Notes under the pieces: generated by a model | Told to the model about the DNA's origin: nothing | Database searches by the model: none | Seen by the model: the letters and a program-made list of their open reading frames with translations, nothing else | Assembly (NCBI GenBank): GCA_947179485.1 | Contig: OX359245.1 | Coordinates: forward strand, 29,437,067 to 29,501,066 | DNA from: Allacma fusca | Taxonomy: Eukaryota; Arthropoda; Collembola; Symphypleona; Sminthuridae | Length of the DNA: 64,000 bases | Direction: 5' to 3' | In this document: positions 21,605 to 33,845 of the stretch, piece by piece | Layout: every line of letters starts with the position of its first letter | Numbering within the stretch: position 1 is the first letter of the stretch | Program-made: the position numbers and the translations under genes

Positions 21605-24600
21605 GTGACTTTAGATATCAGTATTGGCTTTTGGAACGTACATGGTTCAAAAAATTTGGTAAACTTAGACACGACAGAAGGACATATTATAAATGGATGG
21701 GATATTATAGGAGTATGTGAAACGTGGGTCGAATCCGAAACTTTAAATTTAGGAATAAACTTTTCAAATTATCAGTATATACACTTCCCTGGCACACGCA
21801 CGTATAGTAGTGGTAGAGCTTCAGGTGGGACTGGAATTTTATTCAAATCTCAAAAAATTAAGTTGGTAAATATCTTATATTGTAAGCAAAACCTAGTACT
21901 TGTACAACTTTTTTGTAAACAAGCCTCTAAATATTTTGTTGTGGGAATTGTGTATAGTAAATGCCCATAGAACATAAAGAATGGCAGGAATGCATGACAG
22001 AATTAAATAAGCAAATAAGGAATATCGACACAGGCATGAAAGTAATTATTGGAGGAGACTTTAATTGCAGAATTGGAGAACAGGACTTAATTCCGGAGGA
22101 GTTGATAGTTGGCTCAAATCTTAGTTGCATCAGAAATTCTTGTGATAAAATAGCACATGGTAAAGCTAAGAAACTATTCGAATTGTTTGATAATAATGGG
22201 CTTATACTACTGAATGGCAGAACCAACGGGGACTTAGGTGGAAAGTGCACATTCGTGGGACACAATGCCTATAGCACCATTGACTTCTGCCTGGTCAGTT
22301 ACAATCTAGTAAAGGAGGTAAACCGCTTTGAAGTCGTAAGTATTGGTTCCTCAGACCATCTCCCTATTGTCCTAAAAATTGGAAATACATATTGTGACAC
22401 TGAAACACCCATGGAATATAAACATCAAACAAGCATTAAAATAAACGCTCAATCTATAGCAGAGTTCACCAAGCAGCTTAGCAGAAGAGAACCACCTGCA
22501 ATGAGGGGGGACGCCGAAGTATCTCTAGATGCTCTGATAGAATCTTTACCAGGAGTTGCAGAGCAGGCCAACTGTCTGAAACAAAGAATTTCAAATCGAT
22601 CCTGGAAAGAAAAGCCATGGTTCGATACAGAATGCAGGGAACTGAAAAGAAAACTTAGATCTTTATTAAATATTTCCAGGGCGGTGAGGTTGCAGGCATT
22701 GCGTTCAAAAATTATTCAGGTTAGAAAAGAATTTAAGGATTTATGCTATTCCAAAAAAAGAGTATATTTTGAATTGCTGAGAGAAAATATTAGTAACAGT
22801 AGAAACTCTAAAGAGTTCTGGGACTCAGTACGTAGATTTAAGCCCATTGCCACGCAAAGGGATGGAGTAGGTAAAGCCAGGTGGGAACAATTTTATAAGG
22901 AAATTATGCCAGCAAAAGACCTAGAAACAGAATATTTTAGCAACGTAGGGCAGGACTTTCTAAACAGGGACATAACAATGGCAGAGCTTAAAGAAGCTAT
23001 AAAAAAGTAAGTTCCGGGAAAACCCCAGGCACAGACGGTATTACGAATGAATGTCTAAAGGCACTCCCTGACAATTGGCTACAAATGTTTCTAGGACTAC
23101 TTAATCAAATATTTAATACTGAAAAATGCACTTACCGAAATAGAAATTATAACACTTTTTAAAAAAGGTGACAGAGATGACCCAGGAAACTATAGGGGCA
23201 TAGCCTTAATAAGCTGTGTAACAAAACTATTTACCCAGATATTACTGACTAGAATAGCTCATTGGGCGGACAACTGTGGTATTATTCCTGAATCTCAGGC
23301 AGGTTTTCGGAAACAACGTTCATGCATGGATCAAAGTTTTACACTTGCAGGCATAATCCACCATCATCTGAGATACCCAAAAAGAAAGATATATGCCTTA
23401 TTTGTAGACTACCGCAGAGCCTTTGACTCCATTTGTCACAAGCTCCTATGGAGAAAGCTCCATTCAATAGGCTTAAGTGGGAAAATAATCCGAGTATTAC
23501 AAAGTATTGCTAACAGTCCCGGTGACTTAAGAAGAAAAATTGGTCTATTGCAGCAATATTGTGAGTTAAACCAATTACAGGTTAACGACACCAAAACGAA
23601 GGTTCTAATATTCGCCAAAGTGCAGCCCAGAAAGATACCAGAGTTTTATATTGGAAGCAAAGCGTTGGAAGTGGTGTGGGAATATATATATCTCGGCGTC
23701 CCCTTTCATTCAACTGGTTCTTTTAGGCTGACAGCAAACTTTTTTAAGAAAAAAGCTATAGGGACACAAGGTGCAATACTTGCTATTATTAACTCCTCCG
23801 GATGCAACTCATGGGAATCAATCTGAAAATTGTTTGAGAAAATGTGTATGTCAAACCTTCTCTATGCAGCTGGAGTGTGGGGATTGGGTCAAGAGGGTAC
23901 GGTAGAGTCCTTAAATACTAAATTTTTGAGGCAAGTTTTAAGAGTTAATCCCAAAACATCCAACCACTCCCTACGCATAGAGGCAGGAAGGTGTAAAATA
24001 GGATGTACTATTCTCAAACTTGCGTTAATGTACTTATATAAAATATTGCAAATGAGTCCTGATAGATATCCATATATAACTCTACAGAAACTCAGCTATG
24101 GACAAGGAGTCACAACCTCGACCTGTATGGAACTGGGCTAGTAAGGTAAAAGAAAAGTTAGAAGAACTAGACTTTAGTGTAAACTGGGAAGAAATTACAC
24201 CAGATTGGATTGAGAAAAAATATGACTCCATTATTCAGGCTGCAATTATGAAATCCTACCTAGATGACCTAGATAAAATAATGATATCTCAACAGAACCC
24301 GCGGTATAAATATCTGTTAAAGGGTACATCAGTTCCAGGGTATCTCACGTGTAACCTACCTATGTACAAAATAAGACTAATTGCTCAATTACGATTATCA
24401 AACCCATTAGAAGCTAAATTTTTTTTAAACATAATACAATAGAAATTGTGCCGAATAAGGCATGCTTGCTATGTAATCATCCCCAAGTCTCGATACAACA
24501 TTTAATTTTAGATTGTTCCAAACTTCAAAACTTAAGGGTAAAGCATAATTTAAGGCAAGAACATCAAACCTCAGAAAGAACTCTAGGAAATCTGTTGTGC

Positions 24601-24687
24601 AGCTCGAACCCAATTATACTAAGCAATCTATATCATATGTGTCTGAAAATCAGTGCTGTAATTACAACAATCTCAAGAAATAACTGA
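21605..24687 (+). pseudogene. LINE ORF2 (endonuclease-RT), frameshifted and catalytically deleted
   Basis: The endonuclease begins with GFWNVHGSKN and CETWV (21605-21970), shifts frame near 21965, and continues with GGDFNCRIG, STIDFCLVS and SSDHLPIVLKI. A stop at 23008 is followed by frame changes near 23010 and 23135. The RT then reads FKKGDRDDPGNYRGIAL, ESQAGFRKQRS and FVDYRRAFDSI. After VLQSIAN the sequence jumps to SPGDLRRKIGLLQQYCEL. The blocks carrying the GxxQG/SPxLF region and the YxDD catalytic box are absent, about 80-90 codons by comparison with the LINE at 1582-3036, and the frame is preserved across the junction near 23515. There is an in-frame TGA at 23824, a shift near 24100 and a stop at 24440. 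The terminal CLLCNHPQVSIQHLILDC zinc motif is intact. Confidence 0.88.
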
Positions 24688-24822
24688 AAAGGATACGGCA
24701 AAGGAAAAATTGTGACAACTTGTATATCAAATAATTATAGTAATCGCAAATTATTGTAAAACTATTAGTTTACTTGTGTATGAGCATACTCAGAAACACA
24801 ATAAACATACATACATACATAC

Positions 24823-24839
24823 ATATTAAGCATCAATAG
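24823..24839 (+). repeat. Right target-site duplication of the second LINE
   Basis: Identical to 20479-20495 and placed directly after the ACAT tail. Confidence 0.95.
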
Positions 24840-25443
24840 GGCGTAAATGAGGAATTCATATTACAAACATTAATCAAAACTACACTTTTTATCACCGAAT
24901 GTCATAAATATTTGTGCCATTATTGTTAATGTAAATGTGGGTCTCTTGAAAACGTTTCCTAATTTAACTCTTAATTCGTAAACACCACGGCATTCTGAAG
25001 CATTTTTGGAGCACCAGATCTTCCCTACATAACACCAAGTTTACAAACCAATTATTATTATTATTATTTGATTAATTTTAGCTCCTGAATATATAACCTT
25101 AAGCTTCAGGATTAATATTTTGCAAAACAATCTTACAACCATGCTTATAAACTTCAATACGAATTTGGTGAGTGGCATTTGAATGTATCTATGTATGTAT
25201 TTTAAAAAATATTCTACTCGCTGTACGATAGGAAAATAACAAAGCCTACAAAACGTTTTAAATAAATACTTAATATTGCAACTTTATTGCATTATGTGGC
25301 TAAATAGAGTTTAGATGTAATTACATAAAACATAGTTGTCCAAGACAAATAACAATGCATACATTATAATTATGACTATTGTCTATCAGTTCTGAGTCAA
25401 TATATTACTGTCACATTATATTCTATAATAATTGCGGCAACCC
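24840..25443. other. Spacer 3' of the RlpA-like gene
   Basis: No gene recognised. It aligns with 32600-33223, and its last 120 bp (TTCTGAGTCAATATATTACTG region) are the conserved 3' flank of all minus-strand copies. A short ATT microsatellite lies at about 25053-25068. Confidence 0.55.
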
Positions 25444-25904
25444 TCAAACCACTGTATAAGTGCATGGAAAAATGCCACTGTCGTGTTTTTCCAGTTGACC
25501 AAATGCTCCATATGTCAAATCGATTGTGTCTAACGCTGGCGCACTCCCAAGACGATCGTTAGCTCTGACAGTGATTGACCTCCCGGTTCTCTGATTGGTC
25601 ACTTGGAGAACAGATCCGAGTGGAACATGTGGACTGGTAGCACAAGCCAAAGCGTTTGCATTGAAGGGTTCGCCATTCGCTGTTTGAGAGCCAGTTTCCC
25701 CCGCTGATCTGTAATATGAACATTTTGCTGGAATCATGTCAAAAATACAATACTTAAATCGCAATTTGTCAGAAGCAAACGACGGAAGCTAATTAAAATT
25801 GTAGGTATTATGTAATATATGCATAAACAAATTTCTTCTTACATACCTGCAAGAGATGTAGTAATATGGGTCAGAGCAATTAGAACGAAGATTTTGGAGA
25901 CCAT
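25444..25904 (-). CDS. Secreted RlpA-like double-psi beta-barrel protein, divergent copy
   Basis: Two exons on the minus strand (25904-25847 and 25727-25444; intron 119 nt, phase 1, GTATG donor and CCAG acceptor) encode 113 residues. Residues 1-19 (MVSKIFVLIALTHITTSLA) are a signal peptide; the rest is a single RlpA/expansin-type barrel domain. In bacteria RlpA is a lytic transglycosylase acting on denuded peptidoglycan, and related barrels serve as expansins or papain inhibitors. The family pattern TANGE-x-F-x-NALACA, PLG, VTN-x-R-x-GRSI and NDR is present. Compared with the other three intact copies it has Arg for Gly after the first aromatic pair (YYRSAG), Ala for Val before NDR, and Leu for Glu in SAPALDTIDL. 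These are changes in otherwise invariant positions, so activity may differ. Three cysteines are kept. Confidence 0.85.
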
Positions 25905-28900
25905 AGTGTTCTCAAAAATGTTTTAATAACTTCTACAAATTTGCTTTAATGTGAGATGACGATTTTAGATTTCGCGAAGGTACTTTTTAGTATTTTGTTG
26001 TTTTTCTATCCCCGTAGATGAATTGTGTTTGAATGAAGCAAGCTGAACACAATTTGTCATATTTATATGTCTGGCCGTTGGCGCAAGGCAATTAGCGGTA
26101 AATGGCCTCACGCACAACAGTTGAATGACCAAAGATTGTGGTAATTTCTGACCACAGCAATTATCATCAAAAAGGTGACTTATTTATTACATTTGTAGGT
26201 CAGTAAAAATTTTCCAGCGTTGAAAATTTGATAAAGTTCTTGCCTTAATGACCGTCTCATTCATTAATCTAAATTGTATTTTCTAGAAACATGTTTACAT
26301 AACCGCAGGGTGTAACGTAGTTTTTCAATGTCTTGCATGCTGTATTAGATAAGAAATATATCGCATTTACTTTACCTGCCAGGAATTCCAATTCATGTTG
26401 ATAAGTGAGTGGAGAAATAGTAGCTTGTTAAATCGTTCCGGTAAATCTTGAGAATTGGGGCTGTGAAGACTTTTGCAATGGACAGTTCAATATCTCCGAT
26501 TCGGAATACAATATATTTTCTTTTACTGAAACTTCAAGTAATCCGTTTTTATTGATTGTTGCAATTTTAAGTTCTGACTTCATCTCGGTGTTGCTTTAAT
26601 TACGATATAGTTCCTTTGCCTTTTATGAAACACGGTTTACAATTCGGTTAAGTCAAGGGCCGACAGGAGTAGTTCAGCCCTGAATTTACTCAACTACCAT
26701 CGTTAAGGAATGGCTTCGAAACCCAGTGCAAAATGGTTTAAGTGCTGTACAAAAGCATGCACACATAGATCATTTGGCCTCTTTTGCGATGAAATGTTTT
26801 GTAGAAAAGAAGGTCGCATATTTCGTAAGATAGATTCAGCCAGATTTGAGTTAAGACATCAGGAGATGTTTTTATTAATTGAATTGATTCATGAGCATTG
26901 TTCCACATTTATGATCCTGAGATCACCAGTTTTGACTTAATCTCCTCAAACTCAACCGAATGCTAATAAATGTTGCTACAAAAACACAAATATCTATTTA
27001 CACCAGACCACCCATAGAAAAATGACAGGTTTAATCATTTCTTTTCTATCTGGAAGTTGAATTTCCAGAACGCTTCATCATTCAAAACGTTTTTCTACCC
27101 CAAGACGAACATGAATTTGAAAATTAATTTTACAATTTTATCAAATAATGCAAATGTTGCAAAATAAATATTTTCCAACTACAATACTGTTTTGCAAAAG
27201 TAAGTTATTACCCTTATCACTGTGCGGATTGTTATTGAACTAATTGGATGAAACAAATTATGGAAACTCTTTTGTAAGATTCCGAAGAACTAGAAGCAGG
27301 ATGGAATATACAAATATTACGAACCCTCCATACGTGGACTTTAAGAGGTGCATCGTTTCCTTACACCATATTTATATATTCTACAAAGACATATCATATT
27401 CTGCATACCTCTTTTGGTTTACCTTACAGTTAAATGGTCTGAAGATCAGGCTTTTGGTTTACGTGGAATTGTGTTGACTAAACAATCTTCTTACAGTGAG
27501 CGATCTTTCAGTATAGCAAACAAATTACCAACGTCTTAACATTTTGCTTACAAATAGATCGATTTAGCTAAATGTTCAGTAATAAAGTTCTTCACAATGC
27601 TGTAACAATCGTATGAAAAAATTATTGTTATAACGTAAACATTCATTCACTATTTTGACTTTAAGTTCATGGCAAATTACTGAAATTTTTCGGCGTCACG
27701 GCCACTTACAAAAATACCTAATCTTTAAACAGGTACTGATTAACTTCATCGTCACTGTGGATGAAGCCGAAAGAACTTGTTCCCTCCACTATCCATGTTA
27801 CGCTTTCAAGTACTTCTTGTCGAGATCGATTACACACGAACATCTTCAAGCTGTTGATATAAAATAGTTTGAATGGTTTTTAGGTGTTTCTACACGATTT
27901 TAAAGTTTCTGATTGAGTTTCGAGCTTGATCGACTCGAAATTGAAATGCCATTTTGAACTTATTAATGTGGTTAATTTCATACATTAAACCATTTTAAAA
28001 GACAAAGTTCCGAACAAAATTACTCTAATGAAATTGTATGTAATTATATGTAATTTCATTTATTATAAATCGCTCCATTTAAGAAATAATTAACCGGAAT
28101 ATCATTTATAATTCTATATGGATGTGTATTGTAGTAAAGTTGGAGCCAACAAAATATTATCATGCACACCTATTCATTCTGAGCCATAATACGTGCAATC
28201 ATTCAGGAACCACTCATTAGTGTAGTTGAATTTTTCCATTCTCGAGCGATACGAGTTCTCACCCTTTATGTATATATGTATTGAAATGTCATGCAATAGG
28301 TGACACAGATAGCTGTGATGGCATGTTAAATAAATTTCGAAACATGTCGCTAATTATCTATAATTTTTTAAATTTGCTAAAACTATGGTTCTTTTGGAGA
28401 AGAGTTCATATTTAAATACTACCTTCTTACCAAATTGGTAAGTGTTCGTCTGGTGTTTTAACATTTTACATAGGAAAGTTTTTTCAGTCATTCAGTGTGA
28501 TTCGTGTCTACATGCAACGGTAATGAGTTTTGGATAACATTCCGTCATTTGACAAATGAACTTCCAAGCAGCCAAGTAAAACTAAAATGAATTTACCTCA
28601 AGTTCTCCTGCAATTAAAACATTACATACCAGGTTCATGGAGAACGTATATTTTAATACATGACAAGAAACGTGCACAACAAATTGCCTAATGGCAGTAT
28701 TCTGGAGTCAATATCATTTAAAACATTTACAAGGCCAGTATTTTTCCTATTTTTGTCAAATACCAAGTAGTATACTGTATTTACAGACCCATGGTGCGAG
28801 CGCCAAGAAGTCTTCACACCCACTAGCCCATTTAAAGAGGGATTGTAGCGTTGCATGCCGAATTCAATTTCACGCAATTTTTATTAGATTAGGGCAGGAT

Positions 28901-29170
28901 CTGGCAAAAAGACACTTAGAATGTCACATTTTAAATCATGTACAATGATTTCCTTGGATGCTGTGTCGTAAATAATTTGAAATAAGATATAGTCTTTCAA
29001 AATGTCTCTTTTTTGCAAATCCAGATTAGGGCCCACTATCTTACCCGCCTTGTCGTTTGTATTTAGGTAAGGTCGTTGGAACAAATATTTCAAGAAATGG
29101 GATTTTGTAAGAAACTCGACGAATTGAATATGTTATTGGCCACATTATAGCCATGCTGATGGATAAAAAC
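25905..29170. repeat. Upstream flank, duplicate of 3905-6540
   Basis: No gene recognised. Collinear with 3905-6540 and then, at 29135-29180, with 9025-9065 (shared ATAGCCATGC). The 9-kb copy was therefore split by transposons at 6540-9020. Short frames at 28691-28948 and 6074-6343 correspond in position but lose frame relative to each other, which argues against coding. 26660-27480 has no match in the other copy. Confidence 0.7.
26061..26070 (-). promoter_or_regulatory. TATA box of the RlpA-like gene at 25444
   Basis: Minus-strand ACATATAAAT, about 160 nt upstream of the ATG at 25904, within the block conserved ahead of all minus-strand copies. Confidence 0.55.
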
Positions 29171-30257
29171 CCACAATGCGGGCTTATGTAGTCAAATGTT
29201 TCCCAATATCACACATGTCTTGGCTTCTGTAGTCACAGAAACATAATTTCACAAAATGTGTGATTAAACCATTCTATTTTCCAGCATATTTTCTTTCCCA
29301 AATAATCTATAACTTTCCATATAGTCACATTATTTAAAACATCCGGGCCAAGGTGCTATCATATTTCCAAAATTATCGAATATTATTTAAACTTTACTAT
29401 GTGCATACAATCTACATCAAAATATTTTAACAGCACGTGAAATTTTTCATCCATTGTGTTCACTTATATACAAACATGATTTATATTCGTACCCTGCATT
29501 CCTACTCAAAACGGCTCAGAAAAAGATAATATTCTTAAGCCAATAGATTATTAAAATCTATTTTGGATTTCGAAAGCGGGAAAAAAGAATTTCAAGCTGA
29601 TATAAAATATGCTAACAAGCTAAGGAGTTTTAGAAGACTGCATGACAGCAGAAGATTTAATGTCAAAAACGGTATTGACAGATTTGTTTCGTTGAAAAGC
29701 GTATTAGCCATACAGTTGTATGTATTCCGAGTAGTCAACGTTCTATATAGTCAACGTTTAAATACGGTCCCCTGCGATGTGACTACAAAGAGGTTTTACT
29801 TTACGTTCATGCTTGCACAGCAGATACGTACACTCGGATTTACTACGTTTGGGGATTAATAACTGCAAATGAACCCCCCAGTTATGTAATTACAAATTTA
29901 TGTCAAACTCTCATTTTTAATATTGTACATAATTTGACACGACTCAAGCTTCAGGTTCTATTTTTTCAATACGCCTAGATTTTCTGCTATAATTTTAACA
30001 AGTGCCATTACATACTTGTATGTTTGTACAAAAATATCTAACTCGTTGTTGAAGTATGCTGAAACAAACATTGATAACTGAAAAGAAACATCTTACCATA
30101 AAGGGTTTTCAATATATTAAAAAGCAAACACATTTTGCATCCTTGCTTGCCCAAACAGGTTTTTGATTTAGTTGCACAAAATAAAGGATTCCGACCCTTG
30201 TCTATCAGTTATAAGCCAATAAATTAGTGTAGCAATATATTTTAATTTCGATTGCTT
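29171..30257. other. Intergenic array sequence
   Basis: No gene recognised. 29825-30230 is collinear with 10130-10600, the 3' flank of an RlpA-like copy. A 98-codon frame at 29563-29859 has no recognisable domain and no counterpart, and I treat it as chance. Confidence 0.5.
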
Positions 30258-30405
30258 TCAAACAACTGTATAAGTGTAGGGGAAAATTCCAATGTCATGG
30301 TTTTCAAGTTGACTAAGTCGTCCATATGTTAATTGATTGCGTCTTCCGCTGGCTCAGTCACAAGACGATCGTTAATTAGACATTGATTCGCCTCCTCTGG
30401 TTATA
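30258..30405 (-). pseudogene. 3' relic of an RlpA-like gene
   Basis: Only the C-terminal part remains. Reading the minus strand back from the stop at 30258 gives IFPYTYTVV, with Tyr replacing the conserved Cys. Further upstream are degraded equivalents of the QLE, TYG, DTID and NDR regions with indels. Similarity ends near 30405 and the 5' half of the gene is gone. It is the counterpart, in the second unit, of the gene at 10633. Confidence 0.8.
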
Positions 30406-33223
30406 TAATTATTAAGCTTAGGGTACTCGCACGGTTTGGGAGAGTACGGGATCAGATAGGTTAGTGCAGGTAGGAGATGATTCAAACGTCATCTCACCGC
30501 ATCTTGTTCTCATTCAACAGAAGACAACCATGGCCATCTTCTGCATTAAGTGTCTTTGCCGACATTATCTAACCAGAACTAGTTTTCATTATTTCATGAG
30601 AGGGTAAAAATCGTTTTCATATATGTGTTAAAGCAAACAAGGCAAACAATCGGACCATGCAAAATGTGTATCACAAGTGTAGATATTAAACTACTGAATG
30701 AAATTACTTCCTTGCGTGAAAGTATTGTTCAGCTTACTATATTCTACAATCGGATAGTGTTACTTCCAGCTTCGTAATTCCTGGGTTGATCTAAGCGTAC
30801 ACTTGTAAGTGATGGAATTAAGTATTTTTCTAAATTATAGTATTTGTTTATCATGGTCTTGTTTTTTAGACAGAATCTTGTACAATCGAGGATAACAATG
30901 TAAGAAGCTGTCAATTTAAGTTACTTAACGCGTCCGGAGAAATATTTCACTACAAAAATAATACGAAGGATCTCTACTTATTTTAGAAACCTAACTTGAC
31001 CTAAGATTCTTAACATCTCCCTTTTAAGGTATGCTCTTACTAACAGGGAATATCCAGCAGCATTACTAACAAAAACCAACAAGCTGGCCATCGAAGGATT
31101 ATAAGTATCGTGACTTTGGATATTCTAAAAGAATCTGTATTTAATAACGAAGTTGTTCAATGAGTATTTTAGACAGAATTTGCCCCCCTTATAATATGCT
31201 TACTTGTCACAAAATAAGAGTTCTGTAGTATCACTTACATACCATATTTAATATTTCAGTTTTTGACAAGTTAAATTTGACACCTTAGTATCTGGAATAT
31301 AGCTATTTAAGTATATGTCTTGGTGTATGTGAGTAATATAGAGTCTGTGACGCTGATTAAGTAAATGTGTGTTATCAGCTGTCTTCTCAGTTATGTATGT
31401 ATATTAGGTGACCATGATCTAGCAGACATTCATAAACAATATACTAGAAGATGTGAATTTTGCCATTGTCAAACCACGCGATTTCTAACCCTTTATGCGC
31501 ATAATGTGTACACTATTGCATTTAATGGAGTAGGCGACAGAGATACCTTTAATTGCCATGAAATGAGTAACGAGCGTCAAAACCTGTACGTCAGTTAATT
31601 GTTTTAGATACATTAACAACAGTGACTTTATATGGGCGACACGTGTGCATCATATGGTATGTCATTTTTAAATGGGACGTTCGAGCTAATAAGCAATCTG
31701 TTGCTGTTTCAATGTTTTTCACCGGAATTTTGTAGGATGATAATTGCTGTCTACCTGTTGGGTGTACAGTGTTAAAGTAATTAGCTAGGGAGATGTTACA
31801 GGACTGAAACAACACTATCCTACTTTAGTCATACCCCCTTCCTGTTTTTCATATTACGCCAAGTTCTACTGGATGTTACAAAAGTACAAATTAGGTACAT
31901 TGTCGTCGACTGATCCAGTGAAAAAAAAACGCCGCCAGCATTAGCTCACGGTTGAGTAAGACAAAACAAACGTCAACTGTAGGCAAAAAGTAGTCCAATT
32001 TCCCCCTACTCTGTATGGACAATGAATGGGTGTACTCTGTCGTATCTTGAACATCTGTGTCGGAAATGTCAGCGATGCTACCCTGGCAATTACTAACTCC
32101 ATCTGTAACGAAATTCTTTGCGTTCAATGACGACATACATGACCAAAAGATATTCCAAACTGTAAAACTAGAAATAACCGTAGTATATCTCTTACAATTA
32201 GTAATATAGGAGCTACTACGCTATATCATTCAATCGTTATAATGGGATAATATTATTATAAAAATACTTAACTACCTGGAATCCCTGGTAATTGTATGTA
32301 TTCGTCCTATTAAAAACATTTTTCAAAATTATTTACAAAATCAGATACAAATTCGTCTGCGGTAAAAGTCTGGTGTCTCTCGTTTTAGATGTTCTGTCCA
32401 CAGGGAATATTTAAAAACAAAAATTTTAAGGTTGCATATGTACCCGGCAAAAGATAAACGAAACTACTTTTGATGTCAGTGGTTCTCAATTTTTATAGGA
32501 TTTCCAGGGTGCAATCAAACATGTAAAATATTGTGTCGTTGACTCGAAGAGCTGAGAGCAATATTGGTAAGAATTCAACTTCAATAGGGCGAAACTGTGG
32601 AAGACGCAGAAAATGGATAGCTTCTGATGTTTCAATTCCATGAAGACTACAAGTGCACGAATATTTGTACTCTGGTTGTAGCAGCTTTGTTGAGGATTTG
32701 TGAAAAACTTATATTATTTTCCAGGTTAAATTTAAGATTTATGAACCTAAACACAGGGTGGCAATCTTGAGACAAGCATGTAACAATTGTTATCCAAAAC
32801 AATACCCTATATTTCTTTCAAGTTGTTCTTGAAAAGTGACAATTTAGCTTCCATGAAATTAAAAAGGCGGTATTCCATTAAAAGCTCCTGGTGTGGATAA
32901 ATATTTTGCAAATCATTCTAATAATCGTGCTTGAAAACTAAATGAGGAAACATGTTAATGACAAAAATAATCTATTCTCGCTATTCAATAGGAAAATAAC
33001 GTGACACTGACTTCACAAACCTTAAGCAATTTTAAATATAGATATAAATATGACTTTATTGCATTTTGTGCCCAAATGTTTTTTTAGATATGATGACATC
33101 AAATATAAATATAATGATTGTCAGACAAATAACAATCCATACATTATAATTACGACTCTTGTCTGTCAGTTCTGAGTCAATAAATTACTACCACAACGCA
33201 TTCTATAATTGCCATAGCTAATC
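30406..33223. repeat. Duplicated spacer, mosaic of unit flanks
   Basis: No gene recognised. 30425-31100 aligns with 39850-40500 (TCAAACGTCATCTCACCGCA against TCAAACGCTCATCTCTCCGT). 31180-31870 aligns with 16720-17400, 31780-32200 with 39280-39500, and 32440-32620 with 20290-20460 plus 24830-24850 and with 41050-41220. The site near 32590 is the empty version of the LINE insertion site at 20495. The last 200 bp are the 3' flank of the following gene. Confidence 0.65.
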
Positions 33224-33677
33224 TTAAACAACTGTATAAGTACATGGGAAAATGCCACTGTCGTGTTTTTCCAGTTGCCCGAATGCCCCATATGTTAAAT
33301 CGATTGTATCTTCAGCCGGAGCACTTCCAAGGCGGTCGTTAACTCTGACAGTGATTGACCTCCCGGTTCTCTGATTGGTCACCTGAAGAACAGATCCGAG
33401 TGGCAGATGCGGAGTAGTAGCGCAAGCCAAAGCGTTTGCATTGAATGGTTCGCCATTCGCTGTTTGAGAGCCAGTTTCGCCCGCTGATCCGTAAAATGAG
33501 CATTTTGCTGCAACCATGTTAAAAATTAAATTAAATCTCGATTCGTCACGAGCAAACGAAGAAATTAAATTCAAGTAAAGTATTATTGCGAATGTTAAAA
33601 CAATTGTGTATCCACATACCTGCAAGGCAGACAGTAATTTGGGTGAGAGCAATTACAATGAAGATTTTGGAAACCAT
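33224..33677 (-). CDS. Secreted RlpA-like double-psi beta-barrel protein
   Basis: Two exons on the minus strand (33677-33620, 33507-33224; intron 112 nt, phase 1, GTATG donor, TTGCAG acceptor) encode 113 residues. The signal peptide is MVSKIFIVIALTQITVCLA; the mature protein of 94 residues starts AKCSFYGSAGETGSQTANG. The barrel motifs (TANGE, NALACA, PLG, VTN, GRSITVRVNDR, IDLTYGAFGQL) are complete. The Glu of TANGE and the Asp of NDR are the positions conserved in bacterial RlpA and proposed as active-site residues. Three Cys (mature residues 3, 29 and 89) leave one unpaired or intermolecular. It differs from the copy at 44134 in a few residues (PHLPLG, LEKHD). A relic divergent partner lies upstream at 34657. 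Confidence 0.88.
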
Positions 33678-33836
33678 GCTGTTTCTCAGAAATGTTTTAA
33701 TAATTGTATTACTGCAAATTTGCTTTACTGTGAGATGGCGATTTTAGTTTTTATGAAGGTATACTTGTTATTTTGTTGTATTTCTATCCCCGTAGACGAA
33801 TTGTTATAGAATGAAGAAGACCGAACACGATTTTCC

Positions 33837-33845
33837 ATTTATATG
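33837..33845 (-). promoter_or_regulatory. TATA box of the RlpA-like gene at 33224
   Basis: Minus-strand CATATAAAT, 160 nt upstream of the ATG. The block 33780-34050 around it is strongly conserved with 11440-11720, including CACGCACAGCGGTTGAACGA about 50 nt further upstream. Confidence 0.55.

Larger units (their letters stand above)
20496..24822 (+). mobile_element. End-to-end LINE copy with target duplications
   Basis: This 4327-bp insertion has, in order, a 5' UTR (20496-20911), ORF1, ORF2 and a 3' UTR ending in an ACAT repeat tail (about 24802-24822). It is flanked by perfect 17-bp duplications. The paralogous unplugged site is visible near 32585-32600 (TTCAATAGGGCG), matching the sequence joined across the insertion (ATCAATAG then GGCGTAAATG). 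ORF1 is intact but ORF2 carries several frameshifts and stops and lacks the RT catalytic core. The order of domains and the C-terminal CCHC match the LINE at 1-3569, so both are from one broad clade. Confidence 0.93.

Noticed and set aside
21927-22265. Minus-strand frames opposite LINE coding regions (also at 275-553, 2376-2750, 21181-21510)
   Set aside because: They are antisense shadows of the LINE reading frames with no independent features.
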